Shown: positions 10,768 through 22,114, numbered from the stretch's first letter. The stretch is DNA of 64,000 nt from Amblyornis subalaris (GCA_018881555.1 JACAXG010000165.1:926479-990478); one strand, 5' to 3'. The notes: generated from the letters alone by a model not told the origin. Translations and numbers: made by a program.

Positions 10768-11771
10768 TTAGACCCGCTGCCGCCTCTGCTTCTTGGGTCT
10801 TCTCCCGGAACGCAGGGGCAGTGCCTTTTCCTTCTTGTTCTTGTCCTCGTCCAGGGACTCCATCAACTTCTTTACAGAGGGGTTGTTGGGAGAGGCACAG
10901 ATTTTCCTGTTCTTCTTGGTGATGAATCTGGGGGAGCAGCAGAAAGATTTGCTGGGAGGGGAGCAGTGGGAGGACAGGGGAGGGCTTGTCTGGAGCCAAA
11001 CTGTTCCCTGTGTTCCTGACCGCCACAGAGTACTCACACCACAGCAGGCAGCATACATCCCATCTCGGGTCCCTGGAGGCGGTAGGATCCCACCACTCTA
11101 CTGGGGATGGCTTTCTGGCTGTGCCTCAGGCAGCAGTCCGAGGCAGAATTTCCAATGCCTGTGAGAAAGGAGGGGATGTGGGATTTGGGACCATCAAAAA
11201 GTCAGGGCACCTTCAGCACAAGACACCAGCACAGGCCGCCAGCTGACAGCACAGGGCTTGCTTGGTGTCACTCGTGAGGAAGATGCTCGGCAGCACGTGG
11301 GGGTGGAAGATCTCAACCCCAGTGCCCAGCTGCAGGTCAGACACAGCCCCAGGAATATGAGGCACCACGTCAGAGGGTGGTGGAGGGGAAACTGAGGCAG
11401 AGATGAGCTCCTTGAAAAGGGACTGAACTTCATTCTCATGACTGTTCTTTTCAGCTTGGGGTGCTGCTGCCTCACCAGCCACAGGCGCACACACACACGG
11501 TCCCAAGCCGAGCAAGCGCTGCGAGCCAATGCCACAGGCACACAGACACACACAGACCCCTACACGCAGCTGCAAACCCCACACCCCAGTGCACCACAAA
11601 CACCCCCCTCACCAGCCGGCACCCTGCGCGGACCCCACTGAGCACCCACGCCCCCTGCCCCATCCCACCAGGAGCAGGCGGGAGGGCGGCATGCCCCTCA
11701 CCTTGAGCCTGGGTGACGAGGAGGGCGGCAGCCAGCAGCAGCAGCGGCGGCAGGAAGAGGCGGAGAGCCAT
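10768..11771 (-). CDS. CCL21: CCL21, CC chemokine with basic C-terminal tail
   Basis: Secreted CCR7 ligand. In mammals its basic tail holds it on glycosaminoglycans of lymphatic and high endothelial vessels. Coding exons on the minus strand are 11771-11702, 11158-11038 and 10927-10768, with GT/AG introns in phases 1 and 2. The total is 351 nt, or 116 residues plus stop. Exon 1 is a signal peptide (MALRLFLPPLLLLAAALLV, cleaved near TQAQ-G). Exon 2 encodes GIGNSASDCCLRHSQKAIPS with C32, C33 and C58. Exon 3 opens FITKKNRKICASP with C74 and ends in a Lys/Arg-rich tail, about 12 basic residues between 93 and 116. The tail and the position next to CCL19 and PHF24 identify CCL21. Two differences from mammals stand out: the tail is shorter (human precursor 134 residues) and lacks the extra cysteine pair. 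A donor-like GTAGGTGA at 10752, just after the stop, could start a 3'-UTR intron, matching the four-exon plan of CCL19. Confidence 0.92.
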
Positions 11772-11789
11772 GGTGGTGCCGCGGGTGCT

Positions 11790-11850
11790 GAGCAGGGCAA
11801 GGCTTGGGAGCAAGGCAAAGGCTTGGGAGCAAGGCAAGGCTTGGGAGCAG
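11790..11850 (-). repeat. Three ~18-bp direct repeats in the CCL21 5' UTR
   Basis: On the plus strand the unit GGCTTGGGAGCAAGGCAA starts at 11801, again near 11820, and partly near 11838. The repeats fall between the TATA-like box and the CCL21 ATG, so they would be in the leader of the mRNA. Confidence 0.7.
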
Positions 11851-11884
11851 GACACGCACTGCTGCCTTGTGCTGAGGCTGCTCC

Positions 11885-11891
11885 TATTTAT
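11885..11891 (-). promoter_or_regulatory. CCL21: TATA-like box of CCL21
   Basis: The minus strand reads ATAAATA, 114 nt upstream of the CCL21 ATG, almost the same distance as in CCL19 (109 nt). The predicted start of transcription is near 11855-11860. Confidence 0.6.
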
Positions 11892-11905
11892 CTCTGAATC
11901 CTTGC

Positions 11906-11915
11906 TTTCGTTTTC
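11906..11915 (-). promoter_or_regulatory. ISRE/IRF element upstream of the CCL21 TATA-like box
   Basis: The minus strand reads GAAAACGAAA, a perfect GAAANNGAAA core, 14 bp upstream of the TATA-like box. The arrangement parallels the CCL19 promoter. Function is inferred. Confidence 0.5.
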
Positions 11916-12049
11916 GACTGCCTGGCAGGCAGCCCACCAACCGGCCAAGGGCTGGGTGATGGAGAAGTAGAGGGTGGGGGATTCCTGTAAACTGCGAGCC
12001 CCCCTTAACAGACACGTCCTGTCCTGTTCCCAGCTGCTCATGGCGGCGT

Positions 12050-15000
12050 GGGGTGCCAGGTGGGGGACATGCTGGAGACACAGCAGCCACCACAGCCAGA
12101 TGAGTTTGTGGGCTCCAGTTTCCTACCCCATCTCACAACCTGCCGCTACCTGCTCTCAGAGGGTCGGGTGTTTATTCCCGTGACAGGGACCCTGGAAGGT
12201 GGCCAAGCCATTAAAGAAAGCCTGAAGCCAACCTGTTTCGCTCCCCCACTTCGTGATTTGCTCCCAAGCCAAACCACCGACACAAATAGGTGAGGAGTGG
12301 CTCAGGACCATCCCACATCCCCGTCCCCTGAGCCCCTATCCATGTCCAGCTGCCTTGGGGACCTCCCCAAAGAGCGGAACACAGCTGTAGGGCTGGGACG
12401 TGTGAGGGCCAGACTGCAGTGGGGCTGGGGGAAATAGCACAGCCCACCATCCTTTGGTGCTGATACCAAACTGTGGGGAGCTGAGGATGAGTGGGGACCC
12501 TGACCAGATGAAGGAATGAGCTGATGAGGACCTCACGAGGTGTAACCCAGACAGGATGTGAAGTCCCAGGGGGCAGGATGGCATGACTTTCTGCACCTGG
12601 GCATAGCTGGACGGATGGAGACTATGCAGAAGTGAACCCAGAGAGCTGAACAGGATCCCACAGGAAACTACTGTGGTGGCAAAGGCCATCCAAAGAGATG
12701 GCCACGTGACTGGACCAAAACCTGAGCCACCCAGTGTGACACCAGTCCTGCTGTGGGGAAAGGATGGTCAGACACCTTCACATTTTCAGGTCATTGCCAG
12801 AGCATGGTCTGGAAGAGACCAAGGATGGAGGTTTCACAACTCCTTTGGGCAACCTGTTAAGGGTCTTGAAATGTTTCCAAGTTGAAAACACTTCCCCCAT
12901 TATTTATGTGGGATTTCTTTTGATGCATCTGATGCCACTGCCTCTCACCTGGCTCCAGAGCCCCTCTGAGAAGAGATACATCCTGACATCACTCCAGCCC
13001 CCCTAAACGACCCCTACCAACAAGAAACCCCCTTTGCCATCCCGCCCCCATCTTCACCACCCACTGCTAACAGCCCCTCTTCACCCACCCTGGCCTCCAG
13101 CCTCTCGGCTAGCTCCGGTCCCAGTGTTCATGCAAGCTGTGTCCTGGGTGCCCCAGTGGGATGGGCAGCCCTCATGGGGTCTACCCAATGATAGCGGGGG
13201 TCGAAACCCCTTCCCGGGCCCCACTGCCTGTGACCTGGGTTGTAACCCCAGGACTTTCCACCAGTTCCTGATAATGACCCTCATATCTAGTCATCAAGAA
13301 CAATGAGTAACCCAGGAGGAGACCAAAGTCCCAGCTGCTGTGGAAGGCAGAGCTGCGTACAGTGCCCACACTCTTGCCCACCTCAGCAGGGAGGAGGCAA
13401 CGCTGGACTCGTGGATCACCAACAAGTGCCCTGCAGCTCTCTCTTGGGCAAGGAGACCAGCAAGCTGCCTTCCTGCAGGGCTGCCAGGGACAGTGTGCCG
13501 GGGCTGCGCTCCTGGGGCTTCCTTCATCACTCATGCAGAGGAGAAAGGGAGCTCCCATTCTGGGGGGTACCCACATGCCCAGCACTCAGACAGGGAGAGG
13601 CAGCTCCCCACACACTCGTGCAACACAAAAGTTGGTGTGGACTCAGGCAGCAGAGCCTGGGGCAAGCAGCAGGTGTGGGACATGGGCAGTAGCGGGTTGT
13701 CTGCAGGTGCATCTCCCCAGGGTACCTGGCAGCATGGGGAATGGGTCCTCAGAGGCATCCTGTGTGCTGTCACCCATCCCTCCAATCCCAAAGTATTGGT
13801 GGCATTAGGACAGGGCAGAAAAAGGAGAGCCATGCTGGTGCTTAGTGCCTTTCCAGCCCTTACTTGTGCAACCTCTCCAGACAGCAGTGCCCAGGTGCTG
13901 AGCACCTGGATGAATCCCTACCCTTGGCACAACTGGAACACTGTCCCTGTGCTGGAGAAGCTGGGGGAGCTCTGATCCCGTAGCAATCCACCCTGCTCAA
14001 GTCTCTCCCACAGCCTATGTTGTATCAAGACAAATGATGCAGACGGATGGAGGGAAGACATGTCACAGTCTTCCAGCAGCACAGACCAGTCCACCGCAGG
14101 ACTGCCTCTGCTCCCAAAGGAGCCCAAGAGGGCTCTGCAGTCCCGGTGCAGAGCCCAGATCCCTTCCTTCCTCTGTCCATGCCCCACCATGGCAGCAGGC
14201 TCCTGGAAAGTCCCTGGCTCTCTGAGTGTTTTCAGGACACCGCAGCAGCAACCTCTGGCCAGGGGCCAGCCCCAAACACAGTCTGAGCTGCAGAGTAGGG
14301 TCAGGGCACGTGTTCTCTTCCCAAAGGCATCTTTTGGCAATTGCCTGTTGTTTTGACTTATGCCTCCAAGAAAACATCTGGACGAGCAGACCCTCCCTCC
14401 AGTCTTTCCAGGGAAGGTAATTGGAGAGGTGCCAGGAGGGAAAGGGAACAACAGGGCCCCATGGAAATCAGCCTGGGGGTCCATGCCCCATGTACCTTTC
14501 TGCTTCCCTTCACTCAGACCGCCCCCCTTCACTGCTTCCTCTTGATGTGCCTTATTCTCTCACCTGTTCCCCCAGCCCAGGGAGAAAGCAGGAAGTTTCT
14601 GGCAATGACAGAGAAGTGAGCATCCATGTTTGCAGGGATGCCCAAACTTTTGGGATAGAGAGGAGCTGTCAGCGTGGAGGTGACGACAAGGTTTTTTTAG
14701 GGTTCTCAAACACCAGCAGCCTCCAGCAGCCTCTCTGGCCAGGCACAATCTCTTGCACGCACCTCCATAAACCTATTTCTCACCACCCTGGGCTCCTGCA
14801 GCCACCAGCCTTTTCCCATAGCCCACAGGTGCTGGATGGAGGCAGACATAGGGGTACATAACCAGGCTGGGAGCCCCTCTGAGGTGTCTCAACTACCGAG
14901 AATCAATCCCTCTCTGACCACAGGGTCTGTCTGACACTGTACAGAGCCATTGCAACAGGGCTTTGTACAATGGCGTGTCCAGCTACCCCCATGCTCAGGT

Positions 15001-16680
15001 AGCCCAGCTCCAGCCCTTTGCATCCCTGTGGTAGAGGGACCTCCACACTGAATGAAGAGGGGAGGCTGTCCTAGGCAGAGACTGTGGTGTCCCCACACGC
15101 AGAGTAGACAGAAATAGTGGGACCATGGCAAAAGCCACTGCACTGCCTTGCCTGTAATCCTTTCCAAGGCAGTGAAACCACCGTGGCACCTTGTAGGGGC
15201 TCGCTCAAACCTCCATCCCAAATGCTTCCCATGTTTGCACTCTGCACCAGAGCACCAGGCCTCCAGAGCCTGGAGTTCATCTATGGATTACTTCTCTGGT
15301 GTCTAGCATCCCAGTTTCCTAGCATCTCAACCCATATTGCCAGGAGATCCTTTCTCCTGAGCACTCAGCTCTCTGCTCATCCATGCCTGGGATGACCATC
15401 AGCCCTGCAGAAGCCCCCAGCTCTGTCCCACTTAACCAGACAGCAGGGTCTCCTCCCAGGCAGCTCGGCAATGGGAGCAGATGCTCCTCGAACTGAAGGC
15501 ATCAAGAGGGCCAACCAGTGGGACTGGGAATTTCCAAATCCTTCTGGATGCTGCCTCGAAGTTAAAGTCACTGCTGACAGGAACAGGGTCGCACAGCTCA
15601 GCTCAACCCTCTGACCAGCAAATTCCTTCCTGCAGAGGCCCCGATTCCCAGGACCCAGCACAGAGGTAGTTTGCAAAGCCCAGCATGGAAAACCCCCGTG
15701 GCCGGGAAGGGGAGCGGGCTGCCGGGCACAACGTATAGAAATGTCGTACAGTGACACATTCCTTAGGACGCAGGAAAGAATTGCTGGAAGCCGGCGGCAC
15801 ACGAGCCGGGCAGGCTGCCTGCTGGCTGCTGCAGCGTCCCCGGCGTTCAGCGAGGCCGACGGGAAGAGCAGGATGAGCACAGCGTGCTGGGAAAGGCAAG
15901 GAAACAGCACTCCGGGAGTGCCCAGGTGCTGAAGCCAGCTAGGCTGGGAGAGGGTCTTCAGCCAGGAGGAGTTTGCCCACCACACACTCTGCTGCACAGA
16001 GAGAAATTTGATTTTCCAGCCGCGTGTGGGTGCAAGTTAACCCTTTGGTTGCTGGCATGCCTGCAGAGTGGCTCAGGTTTGAAAATGTTCAGGGGCTTAG
16101 TGGGCAGGCTGAGAGGGACCTGAGCAGATCCTGCATCCTGGAACAGTACTCTCTTCCCACAGCATCCTCTGTGGGATCTGCGGTGCTGCCCATAGTGCTT
16201 GTTCAGACCCAAAATCAAGGGACTGGGTGAGATCTGTGTTTTGTGCCCCCGTGGAAAATGCATGGTCAGCATTGCTCAGTTCTCAGCCCCCTGATCCAGG
16301 CACATGGGATCCTTCGGACTGTGGCTGTTGTGAGTGTGCGCTATGTCACCAGACAATACAGGGGTGATGGCTCAGAGCCTGTCCCTCCGTGTCATGGCAG
16401 AGACCTCCATGGGGTGGCCAAGATTTGTGTTGGAAAGGGGACAAGGAAGAGAGCAGGAGACACTTCAAGGAAGAGAAGTTCAACTGCTGTTTGCACAACC
16501 CTCCAAAAACTGTCCTTCTCAGCTAGTCCTCAGCCCTTCCACCAACCGCAGGCACAGCCCTCCCTCTTCCATCAATAAGAGAAGTACATCAATACTCCAT
16601 CCAGAAATCCCACGGGTCCTCATTCGGAAGTGTAAAACTCAGTGGAAACTACTGGCGCCAACCCAGCCTTCGCTGAAAGT
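12050..16680. other. Intergenic DNA, no gene recognised
   Basis: Only chance open frames on both strands. A weak CR1-like segment is listed separately. Positions 15700-15880 are moderately CpG-rich. I see no splice-bounded coding exon with a recognisable protein family. Confidence 0.5.
12745..12960 (-). mobile_element. Degenerate CR1 LINE fragment (tentative)
   Basis: The plus strand reads approximately GAGGTTTCACAACTCCTTTG then GGCAACCTGTTAAGGGTCTT. This resembles the antisense of the CR1 stretch that normally reads 'caggttgcccagagaggttgtg'. The copy is old and has lost its 3' end. Confidence 0.4.
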
Positions 16681-16689
16681 GGAGATGTA

Positions 16690-17150
16690 ACAAGTCATAA
16701 ATCCTCTCGCGGCAAAGCGAGCGGCAGCTCCGGAAGCAGGGCACAGCATGTGCCAGCCAAACTGGAGCTCTGGGCGGTGGGAGATGGGAGATGGGTGGGC
16801 TGGCCAGGCGCTGTCCGGGCTGGGACGCGCAGATGCGCGCGCTTCGTGCGAAGGCATCGTTCTGGCGCGTGAATTCACCGAGGATTGAGAAGCTGCCGGG
16901 GAAAAAAAGCCGGCTGAGTGTTGTCGGAGAGGAAACTGCTCCTTCCCTCTCTCGGGATGTCGGACTTTGACACCAGGCAGAGCCCCGCTGCAGACACCCC
17001 GCAGCCCGCTGTGCCCCACGCTTCTGGCACAGGCTCAGCTCCGTGGCACGGAGAGCCCGAACCAGCCTCCGGAGGAAGCAGCAGCTGACACAGTCAGTGA
17101 GCTCCTCGGTGGGGTGGGCAGGGGGCCGTGTGCGCGGAGACGGAGAAATT
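16690..17150. promoter_or_regulatory. CpG-rich island-like segment
   Basis: CpG dinucleotides are dense (for example around 16700-16740 and 16820-16870) compared with the flanks. A 46-codon frame starts at 16957 (MSDFDTRQSP...) and is followed by a donor-like CAGTCA/GTGAGC at 17097. This could be an unrecognised promoter and first exon, or simply GC-rich DNA. Confidence 0.3.
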
Positions 17151-17989
17151 AGAGACGGCCAAAGGGAAATGAAGCAAAACATCGAGAAGGCTCTGGAGAA
17201 TTTGCAGAAGACATTACAGCAAGCCATAAACTAGAAACTGGATATGCTTCTGCCAAGACTGGAAAACACCAGAGAAGGGCTCTGCTCCTTGTGGTGGCTC
17301 AGCCAGACACATCAGCCAGGGAAGCAGCTGCCAAATGCCCAGGCAGAAGCAGAATAGGCAAACGGCAGAGACAAAGCAAAGAGAAAGGAGGTGAAGCCTC
17401 ACTGGGGTAGGACATGCCAGGCACCAATGCCAAGCAGAGACCGACCCTGTTGCCTGCCGGCTTGATGGGCCACGAGCATCAGGTCTTGGCATCAAGGAGC
17501 ACCAGAGCCAGGACGGCACGTGAATAGTGGTTGGCCAAGCCGTTCCAACAGCCTGCACAGGAAGGAAACAGCTGCTGGACGAGAGGGAAGTGGATGGGGG
17601 GGCTCTGGGAGCTCAGCTACGCAGGGGACATTCCTCTTCTTGCCTGGATATAGTTAAAAGATAAGAAAAAGTTACATATTGCAAACCTAATTATAACTGG
17701 CCATGAACAGTGATTCAGAGCAGTAGGGCAGAGCAAGAGAACCTTCAAAACTTGGCAACAGCTGGCTCCACCATGAGGCCAGAGCTGGAAGACATGAGGA
17801 GTGATCTGAGGTTCGTTCTGGCACCAGGCAAACACAATTAATGCAGAGGGGACACCCTGCCCCACCAAGGAGACCTGTGCCATGCAGAGCAACCTCCCCC
17901 CAGGCACACACACAGCAGGGACTGACCCCAGCGCACCAGGGGCCTGGGGGTCAAGACTGGCCGTGTGACCTGGCCATAATCAAATGGGT

Positions 17990-18200
17990 GTGTCCAAGAG
18001 GATACAAGAGGCACATGCCTAAACATGGGGAAAAACATTGTTTGTAGCTGGGACACTGCTCCAGCCGCAGCCAGCCAGCATCTGTGGTTCAGCGGGTGGC
18101 TGCCGGCGGTGTGTGATGGGCTGGGAGCAGTGTGAGGGGCTGGAAATTCCCTTTGGGGCTGGGGATCAGGCAAGCATCTGTTTACAGCAAGGGAAGAGCT
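17990..18200 (+). repeat. Dispersed repeat, part A, copy 1
   Basis: It shares AGAGGCAC, GGGAAAAACATTG, GGGTGGCTGC, GAGCAGTGTGAGGGGCTGGA and TGTTTACAGCAAGGG, in the same order, with the minus strand of 22450-22660. The family is not recognised; an old LTR or retroelement remnant is likely. Confidence 0.6.
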
Positions 18201-18384
18201 GCAGGGCCAGAAGCCGGGACACCTCCCGGCAGCAGCCGCCTGCCGGGGCCCCACAGATCCTGCAATGGCAGCTCCAGAAAAGGCACCCAGACAGTTTGAG
18301 AGACTCTCTTGGACAGCATCTGGCTCGGGCATCAGGTCAAAGGGCAGACATACCATCCTACCCACCGAGGGGTTGCACCCCAGT

Positions 18385-18640
18385 GCCTTGGCAGCAGAGC
18401 AGACCATGCACGCTGCAGAGATCTGGAGGGGCTCATGGCTGCCAAAAGGAGACTAAGTGCAGGCCCTGTTCCATGTCCTCCAGAACTGGCTGACTGCAGG
18501 CACAGTTGCAGAGGGGAAATTCCCTACCAGGAATACCACGAGGGCTGCAGCCCCAATTTTCAGCCGTGCAGGATTCTGCTTGAAGGCTGAAGGTCCCTGT
18601 GATAGCTGCCAGCATTGTGAACCCCATGTGGTGCCCCAAG
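18385..18640 (+). repeat. Dispersed repeat, part B, copy 1
   Basis: It matches 22915-23160 in the same orientation: a shared GCAGAGCAGACC start, then TCTGGAGG, GGGAA..TT, a GTAGCCC/GCAGCCC block, and GAAGGTC then TGCCAGCATTG at the end. It lies between part A and a CR1 3' end. Confidence 0.55.
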
Positions 18641-18704
18641 GCAAGGTTATAGGGGGAAGGAGGAGGTTTGTGAGACCAGATGGTATGGCTGGCATTGCCC
18701 AGTA

Positions 18705-18906
18705 GGCAGGGAGAGCATCCTCAGGACAGGTTGCCCAGAGAAGTTGTGGCTGTCCCATCCCTGGCAGTGGTCAAGGTCAGGTTGGATGGGGCCCTGAGGA
18801 ACCTGGTCTAGTGTAAGGTGTTCCTGCCCATGGCAAGGGGTTTGGAATGAGATGATCCTAAAGGTCTATTCCAACCCAAATTATTCTGTGATTTTATGAT
18901 TCTGTG
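18705..18906 (+). mobile_element. CR1 LINE 3' end, plus strand
   Basis: It contains the avian CR1 signature GGTTGCCCAGAGAAGTTGTG, GGTCAGGTTGGATGGGGCCC and the terminal ATTCTGTGATTTTATGATTC repeat. It is severely 5'-truncated, as most CR1 copies are. Confidence 0.9.
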
Positions 18907-19164
18907 CTTCTGTCTCTGTTACCTACAGCTACCTCCCACAGAATAGCAGATCTCTTAGACATGTACCACAGCCCCTGAAACCCCCCAGGACACAGCTCTG
19001 ACAGATGTGTTCTATCCCATTCCCTTTGGGTTTCTCTTCACTCAGTAGGCAGATGAGGCCAGATCAAAATCTCCCCATGGGTTTCCAGACACAAACAATG
19101 TTCTGCCTGTTCCCATCTCTTCCTGCTCTTAGGCTCAAGGCTGAGTTGAGCAGGACATGTCCCA

Positions 19165-19433
19165 GCAACAACTGGGATCAAGGTGAAATGGGTTCAAATG
19201 GAAAGAGAGTAGGTTTAGATTAAATATTAGGAAAAAGATATTTATGGTGAGGGTGATGAGGCACTGGCACGGGTTGCCCAGAGAAGTTGTGAACACCCCA
19301 TCCCTGAGTGTGTTCAAGAGCAGGTTGAATGGGGGTCTGAGCAACCTGAGTGGAATGCCTATGGCAGTAGGTTGGAAGGAAATGATCTGTAAGGTCCCCT
19401 TCCAACCCCAAACCATTCTATGATTCTGTGAAC
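19165..19433 (+). mobile_element. CR1 LINE 3' end, plus strand, second copy
   Basis: It reads TTAGATTAAATATTAGGAAA, GGCACTGGCACGGGTTGCCC and ends ACCATTCTATGATTCTGTG, the standard CR1 3' end. It lies 260 bp after the previous CR1, in the same orientation, and immediately before the LTR-like block. Confidence 0.92.
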
Positions 19434-19506
19434 CCACAGCAGTGGCCTCACCCTCCCATCACAGTCCTGGGGTAGCACAGCCTTAACTTAAAATTGGCTA
19501 ATGTGC

Positions 19507-21645
19507 TGTTGTGGGTTAACTCCAGCAAGCAGCTAAACACGTGGCTCACTCACTCCCTGCCAAGCGGAGTGGAGGAGAGAATCAGAAGGATAAAAGTCGG
19601 AAAACTCATGGCTCGAAATAAAAGAAGATTTAAGAGGTAAAGCAAAAGCTGCATGCACAAGAAAAACAATATAGGGAATTAATTCACTACTTCCCATCAG
19701 GAGGCAGGTGTTTACCACTTCCAGGAAAGCTTTCTTCATGCTGGTGAAGTAAATACTTCATCACATGTAGTGGCAGATTGGAAAGACAAATGTTGTAACT
19801 CCGAATGTCTGCCTTTCTTCTTTCCCACACATTTTGTTGCTGAGCACAACACCATTGGTATGGGGTACACCGTTGATCTGTTGGGGTCATCTGTTCCAGC
19901 TGTGTCCACTCCCTACTCCTCATGCACTCCCAATTTATAAGAAAGGCATTGAGACTATGCAAACACTGTTCAGCAAAACAAAAACATCCCTATGTTATCA
20001 ACACTGGTTTTGGTCACAAATGTAAAACACAGGACCATTTGAGCTATTATGAAGAAAATATACACTTTCCCAGAAAAGAAAACAATACACTCTGCACCCG
20101 TTATTTAATACCATTTAGGTTATGTTCAGATCCTACACCACCCAATACCTCCTCATTAACTATCTCCTCTCCCTTTTCCCATCCTCTGTTTTATAAAAAG
20201 GCATCAGTCCCTTAAATCTACTGGCCATCCTTGTAAAACATCTGCAAAATGACCATTGAATTCATTTAGTCCATGACTTTGGGTTCCATCTGTTATGGTG
20301 CTCACTGGGACAGGAGAGGGGGTGTGCTGGGTGGAGATACTGGGCACCAAAGCCAGCTTGGGTGGGGTCACTGCTGCACTTGAACTGCTTCTTGTGAGGC
20401 TTATCCTCCACTGGCTCAGGCGGTTCCTGATACAGTAATTCCCACAACATGCAACTCAAATCCCAGGTTACCACAATGCGAGGTTACAACGTCCACCCCT
20501 GCTCTCTCAGGGCTTAACACTGTGATGAACCCCTCCCCTTGCCCTTGCTCTGCTGTAGACTTATCCATGGGCCACAATCCCTTTAGGGGAGAGCCTGCTG
20601 TGATGTGCTGATATTCACGGCCCCAGACACTTCGAGGCATTCCAGCACGGCCTTGTCCATGGCCACAGATGCTTCACTGAGTATCTGCTGCAAGGTGGAC
20701 ACGCCTATGGACACAGACACCTTGGGGTGCACCACATCCACACTCCAGGGACTCACCTGCAGGTCACAGTCCCTTTGACTGGAGTTCACACTGGAGTTCC
20801 AGCCTGCCCAGGAACAGCCGTGATGCCCTGGCCATCTGCCAGCCCAGGCCCACTGGCATGGATGTTATCAGAATGTTGCCAGGCACAGCAGAGGAAGGTG
20901 ACAAGCTGCAGAGCACTGCAGCAAACTGCTACAGCAAAAAAGCAGCCAGTAAGAAGCACTAGACTCCAATCTACAGCCAGGCAATCGAGCCCCACGGCAA
21001 GCACAGCAGCTCTGTCCATTGGCAGCTAAATGACAATAACAGGTATAAATTCAGTCTAGCGCGTTCCAATCAAATCTGTCATCATCTCAAACCCTTTGAG
21101 CACCACACTGGGTGCCAGAAAGGCCTTTATCCCAGCCAAAACCAGTACATCTGCCATATCTCACATAAACACCTTTCTATTCCCTGGTTAGTGCTTCACC
21201 AGCTCACTCCATATTGCTGTGGAAGCCTCAAGTGGGATCAATGTAAGCACAAACTGCAAGAGCCAACCTCCTTCTGCCACTGAGGTCAAAATACAGCAGT
21301 CAGGGAGATTTAATTTGATAGACATGAAAGATGGGAGCAATGGTTATGTCCAGCCTGTCCGACCACAGGCCAGGAGATATCATCAACATGATCAATCAAG
21401 TCCATTCCTCTTCTGCAAGCACAACCCAGAGAGCCCTGCTGTCCATCAATATGTTCAGTATCAATTATTTCAGTGGCCAAAATAACCTGTACTTACAAGA
21501 TGTGTGTCTGCCACAAAGGCCGGGGAATCCCAAACAGGGTGTTGGAGCTGATGTACCCTTGTGCACACAAGCATCAGGGGGACACTGCTGACCTCACCCA
21601 GCTTTGGGGTCAACCTTTCAGGAAAAGAAAGGGATAAGGCCTTTT
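19507..21645 (-). mobile_element. Endogenous retrovirus LTR-like element, antisense
   Basis: The block starts TGTTGTGGGTTAAC, continues with GGCTCACTCACTCCCTGCCA, GGAGAGAATCAGAAGGATAA and AAAACTCATGG, and later has TGGTATGGGGTACACCGTTG and TGTTATCAACACTGG. These match, from memory, a common LTR-type repeat of songbird and other neoavian genomes, read in antisense. The last part (GGTCAACCTTTCAGG...GGGATAAGGCC) resembles the other end. No gag, pol or env frame is readable, so it is a solo LTR or a remnant with no coding capacity. The family name and exact ends need a repeat-library search; the first 700 bp are the most secure. Confidence 0.55.
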
Positions 21646-21654
21646 AAAAAGGAT

Positions 21655-22080
21655 GAGGAGGGACACACCTGATGGATGAGATGACATTCAGAGGGAGCTG
21701 GACAAGCTCGAGGGGTGGACCCATGGGAACATCATGAGGTTTAAAAAGACCAAGTGCTGGTGCTGCACTTGGACCAGGGCAACCCCTGGAATCAACCCAG
21801 GCTGGGCAGGAGCAGATCCAGAGCAGCCCTGCCCGGAAGGACTTGGGGATGCTGTGGGTGAGAGGCTGGACAAGCCTTGGCCGTGGGCACTCACAGCCCA
21901 GAAAGCCAAATGTGTCCTGGGCTGCATCCAGAGCCCCGTGGGCAGCAGGGCAGGGAGGAGATTGTGCCTCCTCTGCTCTGCTCTGGTGAGACCCACCTGG
22001 AGCTCTGCATCCAGCTCTGGGGTCCCAGCACAGGAAGGACATGGACCTGTTGGAGCAAGTGGAGACTGGAGAACATTTCC
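21655..22080 (+). mobile_element. CR1 LINE internal-3' fragment, plus strand
   Basis: It follows the CR1 3'-ORF2 text: GAGCTGGACAAGCTCGAGGG, AACATCATGAGGTTTAAAAA, AAGTGCTGGTGCTGCACTTG, GAGCAGCCCTGCCCGGAAGG, AAATGTGTCCTGGGCTGCAT and GGACATGGACCTGTTGGAGC. It stops before the CR1 3' UTR, so it is truncated at both ends. It has frame-breaking differences and no working reverse transcriptase. Confidence 0.88.
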
Positions 22081-22084
22081 AAAT

Positions 22085-22114
22085 CCCCCAGACATCCCCA
22101 GACATCCCCAGACA
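22085..22114 (+). repeat. Short tandem repeat (CCCCAGACAT)3
   Basis: Three near-perfect 10-bp units at the 3' edge of the CR1 fragment. Confidence 0.8.

Noticed and set aside
16806..16828. REST/RE1-like site (GGCGCTGTCC half)
   Set aside because: Only one half matches; the other half of the element is at background level.
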